A stretch of 64,000 nucleotides of DNA from Owenia fusiformis (GCA_903813345.2 CAIIXF020000012.1:19663520-19727519), one strand, 5' to 3'; counted from the stretch's first letter, positions 44,641-56,550 are shown. Made by a program: numbers and translations. Notes: generated by a model from the letters alone, not told the origin.

Positions 44641-45165
44641 TGACGCTAATTGAATTTGACTTTAAAGGAATTAAAATGACATCCCCATCGTACACATGTG
44701 GTGCACGTCCAGGAAATATGATCTTTCGGAAATTGTAAAACTAATGTTAGATGGACAAATGATCTCCAAAAGTAGTTGGAAACGTCTAGAGTAAAATGTC
44801 GAATTCGAGACCTACAAGAATCAATGTTTCGAATAAGATGCATGTTATACGAAGGTTTAACTTATTTTATCAATGGTCACTTGTGTCTAATTCCAAATAG
44901 CTGGTATGTTCTGTGTCAAAGGATGCCACGATTGAAAAAAACAATTGACAACTATTGTGAAGTTAATGACTGGTCAATTACAGGTAGGTCACAAAAAGTG
45001 GATATCTCAAAAGAAAATGGTCGATTGTGCAATGTCTGCAACTTAAATGAAAATGAAACAATCGAACACTTTCTTTGCCATTGCGAGTTGTATGTTCAAG
45101 AAAGGTTAGCACTTAACGAAATCTATATTAATACATATATACAGTGGCTTCAATGCCTTTAACAA
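44641..45165 (+). pseudogene. LINE B C-terminal part
   Basis: Reads LSEIVKLMLDGQMISKSSWK, shifts phase near 44780, then SRVKCRIRDLQESMFRIRCMLYEG and the zinc-knuckle-like CNVCNLNENETIEHFLCHC (CxxC, H, C). These align in order with the LINE A segments GTYPSKSEWHKL, LYIRIRCSF and CLICNSGEIETLEHFTIFC, so both remnants belong to related families. Confidence 0.7.
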
Positions 45166-45214
45166 CAACGTCCCATTCCCGATAAACAATGTACCGGAAA
45201 TTAACGAAGAAACC

Positions 45215-45565
45215 TGCTATACTCCGTATGTCACTGTAATCTTAATTTAGGACTAACATTTTCGACTATCAGACTGTACTTGTCTGGAGTAAGGTACCAT
45301 TAACTTTTAAATTATCCGTTGCGATATCCAATGGACGCCTCGAAATCACAGAGACTAGGTACATGTATGATACTCCGAGCCATCAGAAAACCAGCTAAGA
45401 CGCTCAGCTACGAGAGATTACCTATCACTTTCGACGTACTTGAGCAAATGAATGATCTGCTGCGAGGTGGACTATTTGATAATTACAAACGTTCTACTTG
45501 AGGCGGCATACACAGTGGCATTCTTTGTTTTTTGCGATGCGGTGAGTTTACTCAAATGAGTAAAC
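45215..45565 (+). pseudogene. Tyrosine recombinase remnant (DIRS/Crypton-like)
   Basis: One frame gives STIRLYLSGVRYH, a stop, SQRLGTCMILRAIRKPAK and then RLPITFDVLEQMNDLLRGG. After a frameshift near 45500 it gives LLEAAYTVAFFVF, with LRCGEF in the neighbouring phase. This order (STI..YLSGVR, a basic helix, LPIT..VL..M, then AA...FFGFLR.GEF) is the core-binding and early catalytic region of the tyrosine recombinases of DIRS-type or Crypton-like elements. Upstream, CYTPYVTVI in another phase fits the segment before STI. The catalytic R-H-R-Y domain beyond GEF is not seen. Dead. Confidence 0.65.
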
Positions 45566-45567
45566 TC
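45544..45567. other. Perfect 10-bp palindrome
   Basis: GAGTTTACTC, AAAT, GAGTAAACTC: a perfect stem of 10 bp with a 4-base loop. No attached function is evident. Confidence 0.5.
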
Positions 45568-46393
45568 ATACGTAAAATATGACTGAGTAAAATCATACAT
45601 TTTAATATAACACTTGTTTAATTGTTCAATGAAATCCAAATCAAGGGTTAGCATACATTGAGCCAACTTAAGGGTTAAGGGCAAATTATAATATATCTTT
45701 AAGGAACATATTTTTAACGAGCTACCATTGAAAAATCCTCATTCCCAATTCATTCTTTAGCTAGAGTTCATTCAAAGATATGTCAAATTCTGACACATGC
45801 TATTCCCACACTTCATGATTTTTGAAAAGATTCCATCTCAAAAGGAGTTCATAATGACCTCATGAAGCTACAATTAGTTACTGAATACTGGTATATTCAA
45901 TAGCAAATACTCTCAATTGGTACTGACGATAGAAATGACAGATGACAAATAGTATTGTTAGTACCTCAGTGTAAATACTCGCATCTAATTGGTCAATTAG
46001 CGGTCAACATTTTTGCCTGTACCCCACCTGTACCTGTGCATTATATGATATCATATTTTTGACTGCGTATGTTACTGTACACTTGTGAATTATGGGGAAT
46101 ATGACGTCATAATGTTTACCGAAAAAACATGGTAGACGGACATTTTGTAAACGTTGATGAAAGTGATGTTTTGACAAGACGACAAGTATAGCAAAAATAC
46201 AAATAGAAACGTAAAATTAACATTAATTTACTTGTGAGTACGCAGTAATGTGCCGAAAACAGAGAGTTTATACTACCACTGTGTCTTCAGATTTTCTTAA
46301 TATTTTCGTGGTTTGGAGAAAAGATTGTGAATGAAGCCCCGATTGATGATTGTCGTCTACATGTGTATTATTAGTTTCTTCTGACTAACAAAA
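45568..46393. other. No gene seen
   Basis: AT-rich sequence without recognisable coding, RNA or repeat structure. Confidence 0.3.
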
Positions 46394-46495
46394 CAATTGT
46401 AGACCTCTCCATTCGGTCAACCGTCAAAATCATATACCTCGACTGTAAACCTTGAAACTATACTGGTTTACAGTCTCTGGAGAGGTCAACAATTG
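46394..46495. repeat. ~100-bp foldback
   Basis: CAATTGTAGACCTCTCCA at the left pairs with TGGAGAGGTCAACAATTG at the right. An inner pair GACTGTAAACC/GGTTTACAGTC extends the stem. Likely a small MITE. Confidence 0.6.
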
Positions 46496-47300
46496 CATAT
46501 TGTATCACCGTTTCGCTGTTCTTATCATTAATGACGAGAATCATGAACGTTTTGAGAAATGAAAACATTTCAGTAGATGAACTTGTGAATCATTATAAAC
46601 TTTAATTTGTTTTTGAGAAATGAACATTTTATCTTAATAAAGAATGCTGTCAAATCCTTTTTAGACACACGATTTGAAACTTGTGGTCGGCTAATCCTCT
46701 CGTCTTTCTGGAAAATACACTCCCCTCCAAAAGTTTGGCAACCTTAGCTCCCTGCCTCCTCTTTATATTTGAATTTTTATTTACACAACCTGTGAGGAAA
46801 ATGCAGCCTTATAATATTGAAAATGTAACTTGACTTCATTTCCAATGCCTCCAAATTTTCCCAATTTTTTTTCTTCTAAATTTGATGACTTTTTGAAAAT
46901 CGTCATTCCCATGTAAACCAAGAGGAACCAATGGGCTCTATATTTAATTAGTAGATTAGATTCGACCGTAGGCCATCTGTAATTAGGTCTTTGGAGTTTA
47001 AAAATCTCGATAATCCGTTGGCGATTATCAGTGGATCAGTTTTTTAAAAATAAAAAGTGATTATCAGGAAGCAATGCATATTGGTATTGATTTTTTTTAG
47101 ATTTTTTATTATGAACTTTTTCCCTTAACTGTGAAAATAAAATACTCATGCGAAATAATAAATCTAGACTTATTGATATTATCCTCCTTATGCCTTTGCT
47201 TTCCTCTCGAAAAGATGACTGCATCTGGCTTTCTTATTGGACAGAACTTTCAACTGCACGTAATGTGTGTACCTTTTAAGCTTACACTTTAAACATACTG
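46496..47300. other. No gene seen
   Basis: AT-rich sequence with no supported feature. Confidence 0.3.
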
Positions 47301-48191
47301 CAGGGTGTTAAAAAAAATGCAACCCAAACAAATCGCTATATCTTGAAAAATACTGGTTCATTTATGTTCAAATTTTCAGGAAATAAAGAAGAGCCTATGT
47401 ATGTATAGCTCCTGTAAATGGTTAGTTGTAAAACATGATGCCTTGGACACCTGCTCAAAAGACAGTTGTACTAGGGGTGACTGCAACCACACAAAAACTA
47501 AATAACTTCCTAACCATAGTATTTTGTCTCTTCAAATTTGGCACAGATCATCTTCATTCACTGTATGGTAAATCTGTAGAGTGAAATCAAAATCACTTCA
47601 GGGACTTTACAGTCATGGTCGAAATGCTTTCAAATCGCAGTTCAACGCCCTGGTTCAGGGAGACTTAAGAAGGCATTTTGACCATGACTGTAAAGTCCCT
47701 GGAGTGATTTTATTGAAACTTCACAAATTTATCAAAGATTGAATGAAGATAATTTGTGCCAAATTTGAAGTGTCAAAACACTATGGTTAGAAAGTTATTC
47801 GGTTTTATTGCTGTGACAGTCACCTCTGACTGGATTTTCATATTTTCCTAGTAAAACTGTCATTTGAGCAGGTGTCCAAGGCATTATGTTTTACAACTTA
47901 CTGACAACAGGAGCTACACATACACAGACTCTTCTTTCTTTCCTGAAAATATGAACATAATTGAATAAGTATTTTTCACGATATTGTGATTTTCAGTTTG
48001 CGTTTTTCGTATTTTGCTAGTACAACTGTCTTTTGAGCAAGTGTCCAAGACATCTTGTTTTACAACTAACTAACAACAGGGGCTATACATACACAGTCTC
48101 TTCTTTCTTTCTTGAAAATATGAATATAATTGGATTAGTATTTTCCAAGATATAGCGATTTCTTTGGGTTGCGTTTTTATTGAACACCCTG
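47301..48191. mobile_element. CAGGGTGT-family foldback, 891 bp
   Basis: Left end CAGGGTGTTAAAAAAAATGC and right end GCGTTTTTATTGAACACCCTG are inverted. The arms continue inward with GCAACCCAAA, ATCGCTATATCTTG, AAATACT and GGACACCTGCTCAAA/TTTGAGCAGGTGTCC. The right side carries a second, tandem copy of the GTGTCCAAG..ACAACAGG block, so it has been internally duplicated. No transposase. The right flank is TA; the left flank is TG, possibly a mutated TA. Confidence 0.8.
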
Positions 48192-48628
48192 TATATAATT
48201 AATGACATTAACACGATCCACTAAAGTTTGATATTCTTGAAAATAGAGCGTATACTCTGATACTAAAAACACTGAAACAGCAACAATTTAATCTTAAAAT
48301 GATCTCCGAGATGGACGTGCATCTGAAAAAACTGATTTTTTCGCAATGGATCGTTTTTTTCCTTAAAAGTGATGGATAATAAATACCCATTCGATAAAAT
48401 GTCCCTACGGCTATGTTAGAAGAGGTGTTTCAATACCACTGTATGCCACAGATGCCTTGATCTGCCCCTTGAAGGCTGTTCAACGCTTCTTGAACCTAAG
48501 GAAGCGCATACAGTAGAACCTTTATCACCAGACGCTCCATTCTTCCTGTGTCAGAACGGCGAAGCACTTTCGAGAACGGTTTTCATAGCAAAGATGAGAC
48601 ACAATATAGCCTCAACGGGACGCGACCC
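48192..48628. other. No gene seen
   Basis: No supported feature. Confidence 0.3.
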
Positions 48629-49114
48629 TAACATCCCAGTCACATTTCCAACGGCGACCTTGCGGTCTATCATTTCTGCGGCCAGTAACATTTCTACGCT
48701 CGCCGTGGAATTTCTGCGCTCTCATACTTTTGCAGTCACATTTCCCACGGCAGCCGCACGATGAATTTTAAATATCTGTTGATAAATAATACTTTTTTCA
48801 TTCTATTTACATCGGGACAATTTATAAATGTTATTCATAGTGCTAGGATGTAATATCAAATGAAAAGTGATCGTGAAACATTGACAAATAATGATTCAAT
48901 CTTGTTGAGCCAGTTGATTTCTACGGGGACTTCAGAAATGAGCAAATATTATAACTCCGAGTTATAATTTCTACGGCGACCCTGCAGCCTGGATACGCCG
49001 TATGGAGGCCGCAATGTGAGCGTAGTTTTCCTACGCTCGCCGCAGAAATACACCGATTTAATCGATCTGCGGTCGACGCACGGCCTCCGTACGACAAATG
49101 TGACTGGGGTGTTA
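48629..49114. mobile_element. 486-bp MITE with CCCAGTCACATTT ends
   Basis: TAACATCCCAGTCACATTT at the left is inverted at the right (AAATGTGACTGGGGTGTTA). The interior is rich in TTTCTACG, CGGCGACC and GCTCGCCG words, repeated in both orientations, and is more GC-rich than its surroundings. No transposase. Confidence 0.75.
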
Positions 49115-50300
49115 GCTTTTTAATAGGCACTCATTTCGAAAAGGTGCCTCTATCCCATCGTCAAAGCCTGAAAGCGGGGCCTAGATTTTTGGTCGCTGGA
49201 AAGGATACACCCACAGACGCTACATTAGGACACCTAATGTAGTTATCAAGCAGGGACAATTAGGGTTAACAAGATCCTGAATTTTGACTTTGACTACACA
49301 TCCGTAAAACAACATTACGGAACCGTGCGTAGGAATAACAGGTCTATACACTTGATTATACTTTTGCATAATTCTCATTTTAAGTAAATGCGAAGATACA
49401 TTCTGCACATACCTTGGAAGATTATGTTCATTGAACAACCATATCATTGTGCATCAATGCGTATATGGTTTTAAAACTGAATCAAAATTGGACATCTTAT
49501 ATTTATGTGATATCTCTAACACATAGAATAGCGTTTAGCAGAATACATACACAATCCGTGTGATTTCATACACGGTTTGTTCGAGTTTGCACACTTTATG
49601 TTGTAAGATCACACTTGTACATGCGTTGATATCAACTCGTGGATAAAAATGATACCTCTCAAAATCATAACTATCCTATACATATCCTCCACATTTTGGG
49701 TTTTCCGGAGTATATCGTCACGATATCCTCCGCCCGGAGTATATCGTTACGATATCCTCCGGTTATTCATTTTGCCAATAAATATCAAATACATTTTTAA
49801 TGTTATTATACATTTAGTACATTAAGTGTAGGTTAAATTGAAATATTAGACCTTAGGCCTTCGGCCCTCGGTCCACTATTTCACTATATTGCCCTTCGAA
49901 ATGACGTTATTGTACTATTGAGACAATTATAAATACTTTAAAATACTACGTAAAATATAAAAAAAGTAAAAAATATATGTGTGTATATATTTACATAATA
50001 TTCTAATATCACTCTTTGACAGCATGCGCTAGTTAACTGCAGTCTTATTGGTCATATCGGGGGGTTATACAATATTTACAAACTCCTACAATGAAACAGT
50101 TAACTTACAGCTGTATACATCTTACATGTCTTAAACAAATTGACATACACCCTCCAAACACAAAGCACCAGAACTCTTTCTTCCTATTTTGTAGAAAGAG
50201 AAAAAGATATGCTAGATATTGGATCCTTGCGGTTGGAGGATGGAGTAATCAGATCAGTGCGTATACTGGTGGTCCATACTACCAACAGGTCATGTGTAGC
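49115..50300. other. Mostly unassigned; small palindromic repeat at 49705-49762
   Basis: Two tandem copies of a near-palindrome, CCGGAGTATATCGT(C/T)ACGATATCCTCCG, lie at 49705-49762. The remainder is AT-rich and lacks a supported gene. It includes the 3' flank of the gene at 50301-52826. Confidence 0.5.
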
Positions 50301-52826
50301 TTAAGTATTGTAGACACAACATCTTTGATAATACATTCCAACATCACAAAAGTTGCACAACAAAACATCATGTGACTGGTTTTTCTGGATCACATTTTCA
50401 CAAATGAAACATTTTTCAACCCCTGGGGCCAAGTGGTATTTTATCTTGTGCTTAAAACAAAACCCAGCCGTTGTATGGTGTTTTGATATAACCACATCGC
50501 CACAGATGCAGCATACTTTGTCATTGCTAGCTGTGGATCTCTTATTGAAAGCTCTGTGTTTTAGGGAACACATATGACATAGTTTTAACACGTTTTTTTC
50601 TTGTTTTGTACCAGCTGTACTCACAATGACGTTTGGACAGCGTGCCGACTGCAGATATTCTCGTACAAACATTGTGCTTATTTGAAGAGACCTGGGGTCA
50701 TTCCTGAAGAACCCAATTAGTTCTGTTATAAGCGAGCCGTGTAAAAGGTGATATGGTAGGTTTACACATACTGTAAAGTCATTCAAATGTAGATCTTTTT
50801 TGTTATAGAACCCTGCTAGATGCCTATGGTACTCTTCCTCTTTTAGTTTACTCATGAAATGTTCTGGAATGACATTTGACAATACATCATGGCTGAATAC
50901 AATCATTTCCTCTCCACTCTGCCAATGAGTTGTACTTCTTATGAATGGTTTAATCAAGCGCCTTATGGTGGCCCATTGTATTGGTGGCAATGTAATGTTG
51001 TTTTCATAATCGCCAAGAATCAGTGGAGCAAATCGATCTGGTAGGCCACATTTAGAGCAATATATCAAACACATAGCCTTTTTCAGTAATCCACTGTCAT
51101 CTTCAAGCACCAATCTGTCAATGATTTGTTTCATAAGGCCATTGATAGAGTCCGGGAGTTCTCTTATGTGGTCTGTTAGGCGCCTAAAGTGACCAAATAT
51201 TCTAAGGTCTTCACAGGCAGATAACAGCCACAAGGGTAACGAGGAACCCTTGTTAGTGATCAACATGTTCATTTGCTCTTCATCTAATGTTTTGTTGTAT
51301 CTTCCAAGATAAGTGCTTGCTATTTTCCTCCTGTCTTCGACTGGCAGATCTTTCAATTCCAACGTCACTGCATTCTCAGGTAACCTGCTTTCGGTGATGC
51401 TGTTGCAATCTGTGCTAATAATGCAGGTTATATTTAGAGGCCATTCTTTTGGTAGCCAATTCAGATGTGACTGGCTTGCTATGTCCATGGATTCATTCAC
51501 ACCATCAATAACAACAATACAGCCTTCACCCCTATACGTCTTCATTAATTCAATCAGGAGGTCTGCGTACTTGTCACCTGGTTTCAAGGCTTGTTCTTTA
51601 CCATTCAGTTTCATGATGTAATTAAACAACCGCTTTGTGATATTCAAAGGTGTTTGGCTTGAGGAAATGTTACTAATGAAATGGTAGAATACATGTATGT
51701 CTTCGTGTTCCTTCTTTTGGATAAAATTGGCCAACAATGCAGATTTTCCATATCCATGTGGCCCCTTTAAGACAACCAAACGAGAGCAATTGTTTCTTCT
51801 GTTTTGTTCAGTATTATCACCACATAATTGACATAATGCATGAAGTTCCATTTGACGTCCTTCCACAAAAGCAGCCTTGCTTTTCATATATATATCATGA
51901 GCCTGGTCTTCAAATGCCTCCTCATTTGAATAAGATCTCTCTTCAATGGGATATTTCTTACTGATTGCCGATTTGAAAAAACGTAAGACCTCTTTTGCAA
52001 AAGCATCTTCTACTTCAAGCTTTGTTTTTTCATTGGCCTGGTCACTTGAAACAGTACAGTAATATTCAAATACCTGATTTGGAAACATCATATGAATATG
52101 TTCTTTGAGAGTTTTCATTTGTGTTTGCGGCAAGGGTTCAGACTCAACAAAATAGGATTGAACTTTTTCTGGTAACTTGTGTATGAACCCATTATTTCGT
52201 ATACAGAATAATGCATTTGGATTTTTACTTCTCAGCGCTCCATGTAAAATTTCCATAGTAGTGACTGATGTATTGGGAACCCATCGATATTTCTCCTGTA
52301 GATCAAGTGGTACGTCACCATATAACGGGACCCATCCATATCGTTCACAAAGGAGGCTAAGAAAAAATGGTTCGCCATTGGTTTCGTTGTGACATCTATC
52401 AAGTTCTTCCAGACACGTGCAAAGAGTAGTCCTTGTTGTAGAGTCCTTGGGTACACCCCATCGAAGATCACACTCTAGCAGCAAGAGCTTTCTTTCTTCA
52501 CACCATTCTTTCAATTCTGGAAATACCCTCTTTACAAGAATATCTCTTTCTGTGTGAAAGTCACGAAAAGTTGAACTTACAAATATTCTTACTGGTTTAA
52601 ATCCTATTGTGTGTAATGTTGAACTTGATTTCACATTTAGTGATTTGACCACATTACATTGATCATTTATAATGTTCCAGCATTCTTTTACCGTTGCAGT
52701 TGGATTAGCAGGGTCGATGTGCCAAGCGTCTTTGTCACTTGTGTTCAGTAATGACACATCTCGTTTGCTTATCTCTGTTTGGGTATTATCCCTGTTTATG
52801 CATTCGAACTTGTAGTGTCTGTACAT
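50301..52826 (-). CDS. DUF4062-NACHT STAND ATPase with Cys/His-rich C-terminus
   Basis: An uninterrupted 841-residue frame. Residues ~78-175 are a DUF4062/TIR-like domain (IFVSSTFRDF, ECDLRWGV, ERYGWVP), as at the N-terminus of TEP1-, NPHP3- and NWD1-like proteins. A NACHT-type P-loop ATPase follows at ~349-560: Walker A GPHGYGKS (355-362) and Walker B CIVVID (436-441). A helical region spans ~560-730. The last ~90 residues hold CxxC pairs at 750/753, 772/775, 806/809 and 824/827 with His at 757, 793 and 798, probably zinc-binding. No TPR, ankyrin or WD repeats follow. An in-frame TGA lies 18 bases before the ATG. STAND ATPases act as nucleotide-controlled oligomerising switches. An innate-immune or signalling role is inferred. 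Confidence 0.88.
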   Translation of the reverse strand: MYRHYKFECINRDNTQTEISKRDVSLLNTSDKDAWHIDPANPTATVKECWNIINDQCNVVKSLNVKSSSTLHTIGFKPVRIFVSSTFRDFHTERDILVKRVFPELKEWCEERKLLLLECDLRWGVPKDSTTRTTLCTCLEELDRCHNETNGEPFFLSLLCERYGWVPLYGDVPLDLQEKYRWVPNTSVTTMEILHGALRSKNPNALFCIRNNGFIHKLPEKVQSYFVESEPLPQTQMKTLKEHIHMMFPNQVFEYYCTVSSDQANEKTKLEVEDAFAKEVLRFFKSAISKKYPIEERSYSNEEAFEDQAHDIYMKSKAAFVEGRQMELHALCQLCGDNTEQNRRNNCSRLVVLKGPHGYGKSALLANFIQKKEHEDIHVFYHFISNISSSQTPLNITKRLFNYIMKLNGKEQALKPGDKYADLLIELMKTYRGEGCIVVIDGVNESMDIASQSHLNWLPKEWPLNITCIISTDCNSITESRLPENAVTLELKDLPVEDRRKIASTYLGRYNKTLDEEQMNMLITNKGSSLPLWLLSACEDLRIFGHFRRLTDHIRELPDSINGLMKQIIDRLVLEDDSGLLKKAMCLIYCSKCGLPDRFAPLILGDYENNITLPPIQWATIRRLIKPFIRSTTHWQSGEEMIVFSHDVLSNVIPEHFMSKLKEEEYHRHLAGFYNKKDLHLNDFTVCVNLPYHLLHGSLITELIGFFRNDPRSLQISTMFVREYLQSARCPNVIVSTAGTKQEKNVLKLCHMCSLKHRAFNKRSTASNDKVCCICGDVVISKHHTTAGFCFKHKIKYHLAPGVEKCFICENVIQKNQSHDVLLCNFCDVGMYYQRCCVYNT

Positions 52827-54740
52827 TGTAACATCACCTTCTCATATGGAAATGATGATGATGCTAATGATGAAATTTGTGTATGTACCATGTGTAGTAC
52901 AATTTTATGATGGTCTCAGGTACAATGGCAGCAGGATTATATCATACAGTCATGTGATGTGCTGATAAGAGCTGAAATAAATAAATAGAGGTTATTTACT
53001 GGGAGGTATTGAAAATTTGGATTTCATACCAAATGTCAAGATGATACTATTCTAGTATTTCCCGAGGGACTGGATGAACTGATGCATTTGTGTGTGTAAC
53101 GAGGGTACGCAAATGGAATTAAATAATTAGATGAGCGTAAATACTTTTCTAAAATGTAGAAATTGAGAACATTCAATGAACTATTTATTAAAAATACAAT
53201 ATGTAACTTACATCTAAAATATCTATTTCCCCCTTACTAATATTCTAGGTATATTGCAAAACTGGAAGACGTAGACCATGTACAGAATGAACCATATGTA
53301 TCTTAAAGGGGCAACAAGGCCTGTAAAGAAAAAAATTGAAATTTACTTTTTCTGAGCTATCAGGGCAACATTTGGCTAAACATCTTCTTTGACATACCTA
53401 TTTTCTTAAAATGTATGGATAAACTATCAATTTCAGCATTAAGAAGTGTAAATTCAGTTCAAAGGTTCTATAAAGGGAGTTCCACTTATAGATTTTCAAG
53501 ATCCACCACGTTTCAAGAGGAATAGTCAGCTGAAATAATGTTCATTCAGGGGCTTTCTTTTGAAATAATAAAAATACATGTTAGTCTTGATGAAATATCA
53601 AAACTTCAATATATTTTGACATTGGTCCATGGTCTTTAATTTGTATGGTCCCTCTGCACTAATTGTTGCACCTTTTTCTAATGTAAGAAAGCCATTAAAA
53701 GATTTCGAAACATATGGAACTACCTGACAAAGTGACACTGAGTCACTAATGGGTTCATTTTATGAAGACATCCAGTTTTAATCTTGTCATAGTTCACGAT
53801 TGAAGAATTAGAGATACATACTTTTCACGGACTATTTAGCTTCATGCCCTTGACCTCACTTTTATTTTGTCGTCCAGTTGGCCAACGTCAACGTGTACTG
53901 CAGTTACTGTACTCGCAGCTTATTCTGACATTCAATGCTTCTAGTACCAGGGTTCGTAGAATCTTCTAGATTTTTAAACCATTGCAAATTGTGTGCTATA
54001 TCATGCATAGATGTAAAGAAACCGTCAACGTTGAGTAACGTTATAAGTTTTTATTTCCATCTCTAATCTCCATTTGTAAACAAATAATAATAAAAGAGAC
54101 CCCTTAGCTCAAATCAAATAGGCCTAACACTCTTGTCTGAGGTTTATCCTCCACCATTATGGAAAATGACGTGAATGTTTGTGAAATGAGATATCATTTG
54201 TTTTGTTCCTGACTGTAGACAATGACTGTACTGTGAAAAGAGTAGACTATCAAAACTAAAGACTCACGAACTATTTTCTCGCACTGTGCCGGAAGTCGGA
54301 GGTGCAAAAGGTCAAGGTGTTGCAGGTCATCTCTTCTGAATGGGCTACAAGTGCATAGATGTGAGCTGTAATGTACACCGTTTTATGGCAATAGTTTAAT
54401 TCCCAATGAGACAATAACAGTGGATAGTTAGAATTTATATGTCACTTTTGTTGATGCAATATAACTGTGCATCGGAATATTAAGGTAAGTACGATAATTT
54501 TGTTCTGTTTATGCAATCATTTTGCTGCTGAAAGTTTTGAAACCGCGAAAAGGCAAACGCTTCAGTGTTTACATTGCATAGGCAATGTCAACATTTCATG
54601 AATAGCTCACATTATAGTTGCCTTATATAACATGTGTCAATGTTTAACAGCGTGAAGTTGATTTTGAATAACAATACTGAATACTCAAGCTTGAAAGCCT
54701 CGAGGCAACACCTATTGAAAGTTTGAAACCTTATCCAGTT
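52827..54740. other. Upstream flank of the NACHT gene; no gene seen
   Basis: AT-rich. It may contain the promoter or a 5' UTR intron of the minus-strand NACHT gene, but no core element stands out. The short frames are unsupported. Confidence 0.3.
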
Positions 54741-55060
54741 ATTCATGTACGTGTTGAGAAGGGGGGGGGGGGGGGTTCAGGGATGGTTGGTATTGCATTG
54801 TATTGTTAGTATATATTGTATCTGTGGCAGAAAAAATCATTATATACATAGTGATTTCCTTGGACCCACCCAAGGGGGGGGAGCCGGGGCCCCCCAGATC
54901 CGCCAGTCTTGAGCATGGAGCCAAAATCCCTTTAAAACTGCTGTGAATGGTGAAAAAGTGCCTGATTTTGAAAGAATTTTTGGCTATTGGGGTGGGGGGG
55001 GGGTTGGGGGGTTCGCTTGTACCCTCCCCCCTCCTGACAGAAATACTGAAAATTATTGAT
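54741..55060. repeat. Poly-G and GGCGGATC-type low-complexity patch
   Basis: G runs at ~54760-54775, 54876-54884 and 54989-55010. GGACCCACCCAAG plus poly-G plus AGATCCGCC near 54866-54905 resembles the patch ending at 4240. A short (ATTGT)-type stretch lies at ~54790-54830. Probably degraded repeats. Confidence 0.45.
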
Positions 55061-56538
55061 ACCTTAATTTACAGATTCTCGTGTAAAGAGTGCAGTGTGC
55101 CCTGAATCATTCCATTGAAGGTGTTGTTTCCAGTGCAACAACACCTGAGTGGAATGAAGCAGTCACAATGCATTGAAGTCTCCAGTTTAAATTCTTTTCA
55201 GACATTGCAAAATCACCTAAAAGATACAAAACCACTAAAAGAACATATTTTCAATGAAACTTTTTGCAATGGTCAAGTTAGCAAAGTATCAATTTCAATC
55301 TGGAAAGTCAATGTGTCACCTTAACAACTCTTTAACAATTAATTTTGAATGTGGTGATTGGTTATATAATGCACTGCAGAATGTGTTTGAATTACTCAGA
55401 TGCGAGTAGGTAGTTACCAGTTTCGCCACCAGGTGGCTGATTCGGGGAATTAACATGGTAGAGTATTACAAAATTCCCTTAAACTTGAATATGCATCAGT
55501 TTTAGTGGTTCACTTTTCATATTACCCCTATGTATCTGATAGTTATACAAACTAAAATATGTCCAGTAAAAGAAAATATTATCTGCCCAAGACAAGAAAA
55601 GATATTTCACTTTTTGTGGTTTTACAACATGGGGTCTATGAGGAATCTTCCCAACCTAGAAGTCACATTTTCAAAGAAAATTAAATTTTCAAAGTTGATA
55701 AACTCTTTTCAAAACCACATTTTTAAATGTAATTTTACATGTAGATTCCAAATATGACATCAGTTTGACTGAATTGTAAATCAAGATTATTTCTACTCGC
55801 ATCTGGGATATTGGCTGGAATCGGACAGACCTTGCCTTGCTATTTATGAATCTATATTTGATTCTGATATCATAAAATTTTCACTAAGTGTGCATTCGTT
55901 ATATACCAAATATGGGACCCGTCAGCTGAAATAATGATTACCCAATTAGCATTTGAATAGATTTTATTGCCCACTGCTGAGAAGTCCGCTAGCCACCAAC
56001 TATCGAGTGAGGGTTGACTTTTGACCCAACTATCTAGCTTATCTGTTTACCCAATCTTTCAAATGAGGGTTATCATTCATAATATCAATAGGCTATCCTG
56101 GACCCTGTTGCTTTAATAGCTTTATTGCATGATAACTATCTCAAACTAACACCAAATGACAACATGTTCGCTAGAAACTTCATAAAACAGATTATACAAT
56201 ATTATTTCACCGCTAGTTGCAATATTTTCTAGCGAATACACACTTAGATGTAATTAACTGCAAAAGATAGATAGAAACAGATTAATATTAAACCTTCACT
56301 AAAATATTTTGACGTCAGACCATTGTTCTCGTAACCATAGCAACCATTAATTAATCATAATATAACAATGGTATACTTAGAATTAGCCTAGAATTTTTTG
56401 CTTAAATTTCTGGAAAAAATTGACATTATGACAGTCGCAAAATTATCCTGAAACAGAACACTTTCAGATAAGAAAAATTAAAAGCAACAGAAAGCATATT
56501 ACGTTTAAACAAATTTTCAAAAAATTACTTTCAACCTA
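55061..56538. other. Unassigned, with two small inverted repeats
   Basis: A ~50-bp hairpin lies at 55109-55157 (CATTCCATTGAAGGTGTTGTT against AACAACACCTGAGTGGAATG). CAGATGCGAGTAG near 55399 is inverted at ~55794 (CTACTCGCATCTG), possibly the ends of a ~400-bp MITE. No gene is supported. Confidence 0.35.
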
Positions 56539-56550
56539 TTTTCATTCTTT
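56539..56550. repeat. Target-site duplication, 3' side of LINE
   Basis: TTTTCATTCTTT, identical to 58518-58529. It is the 12-bp duplication made on insertion of the minus-strand LINE. Confidence 0.9.

Noticed and set aside
51313-52392. Plus-strand frames opposite the NACHT gene
   Set aside because: Shadows of a well-supported minus-strand coding region.
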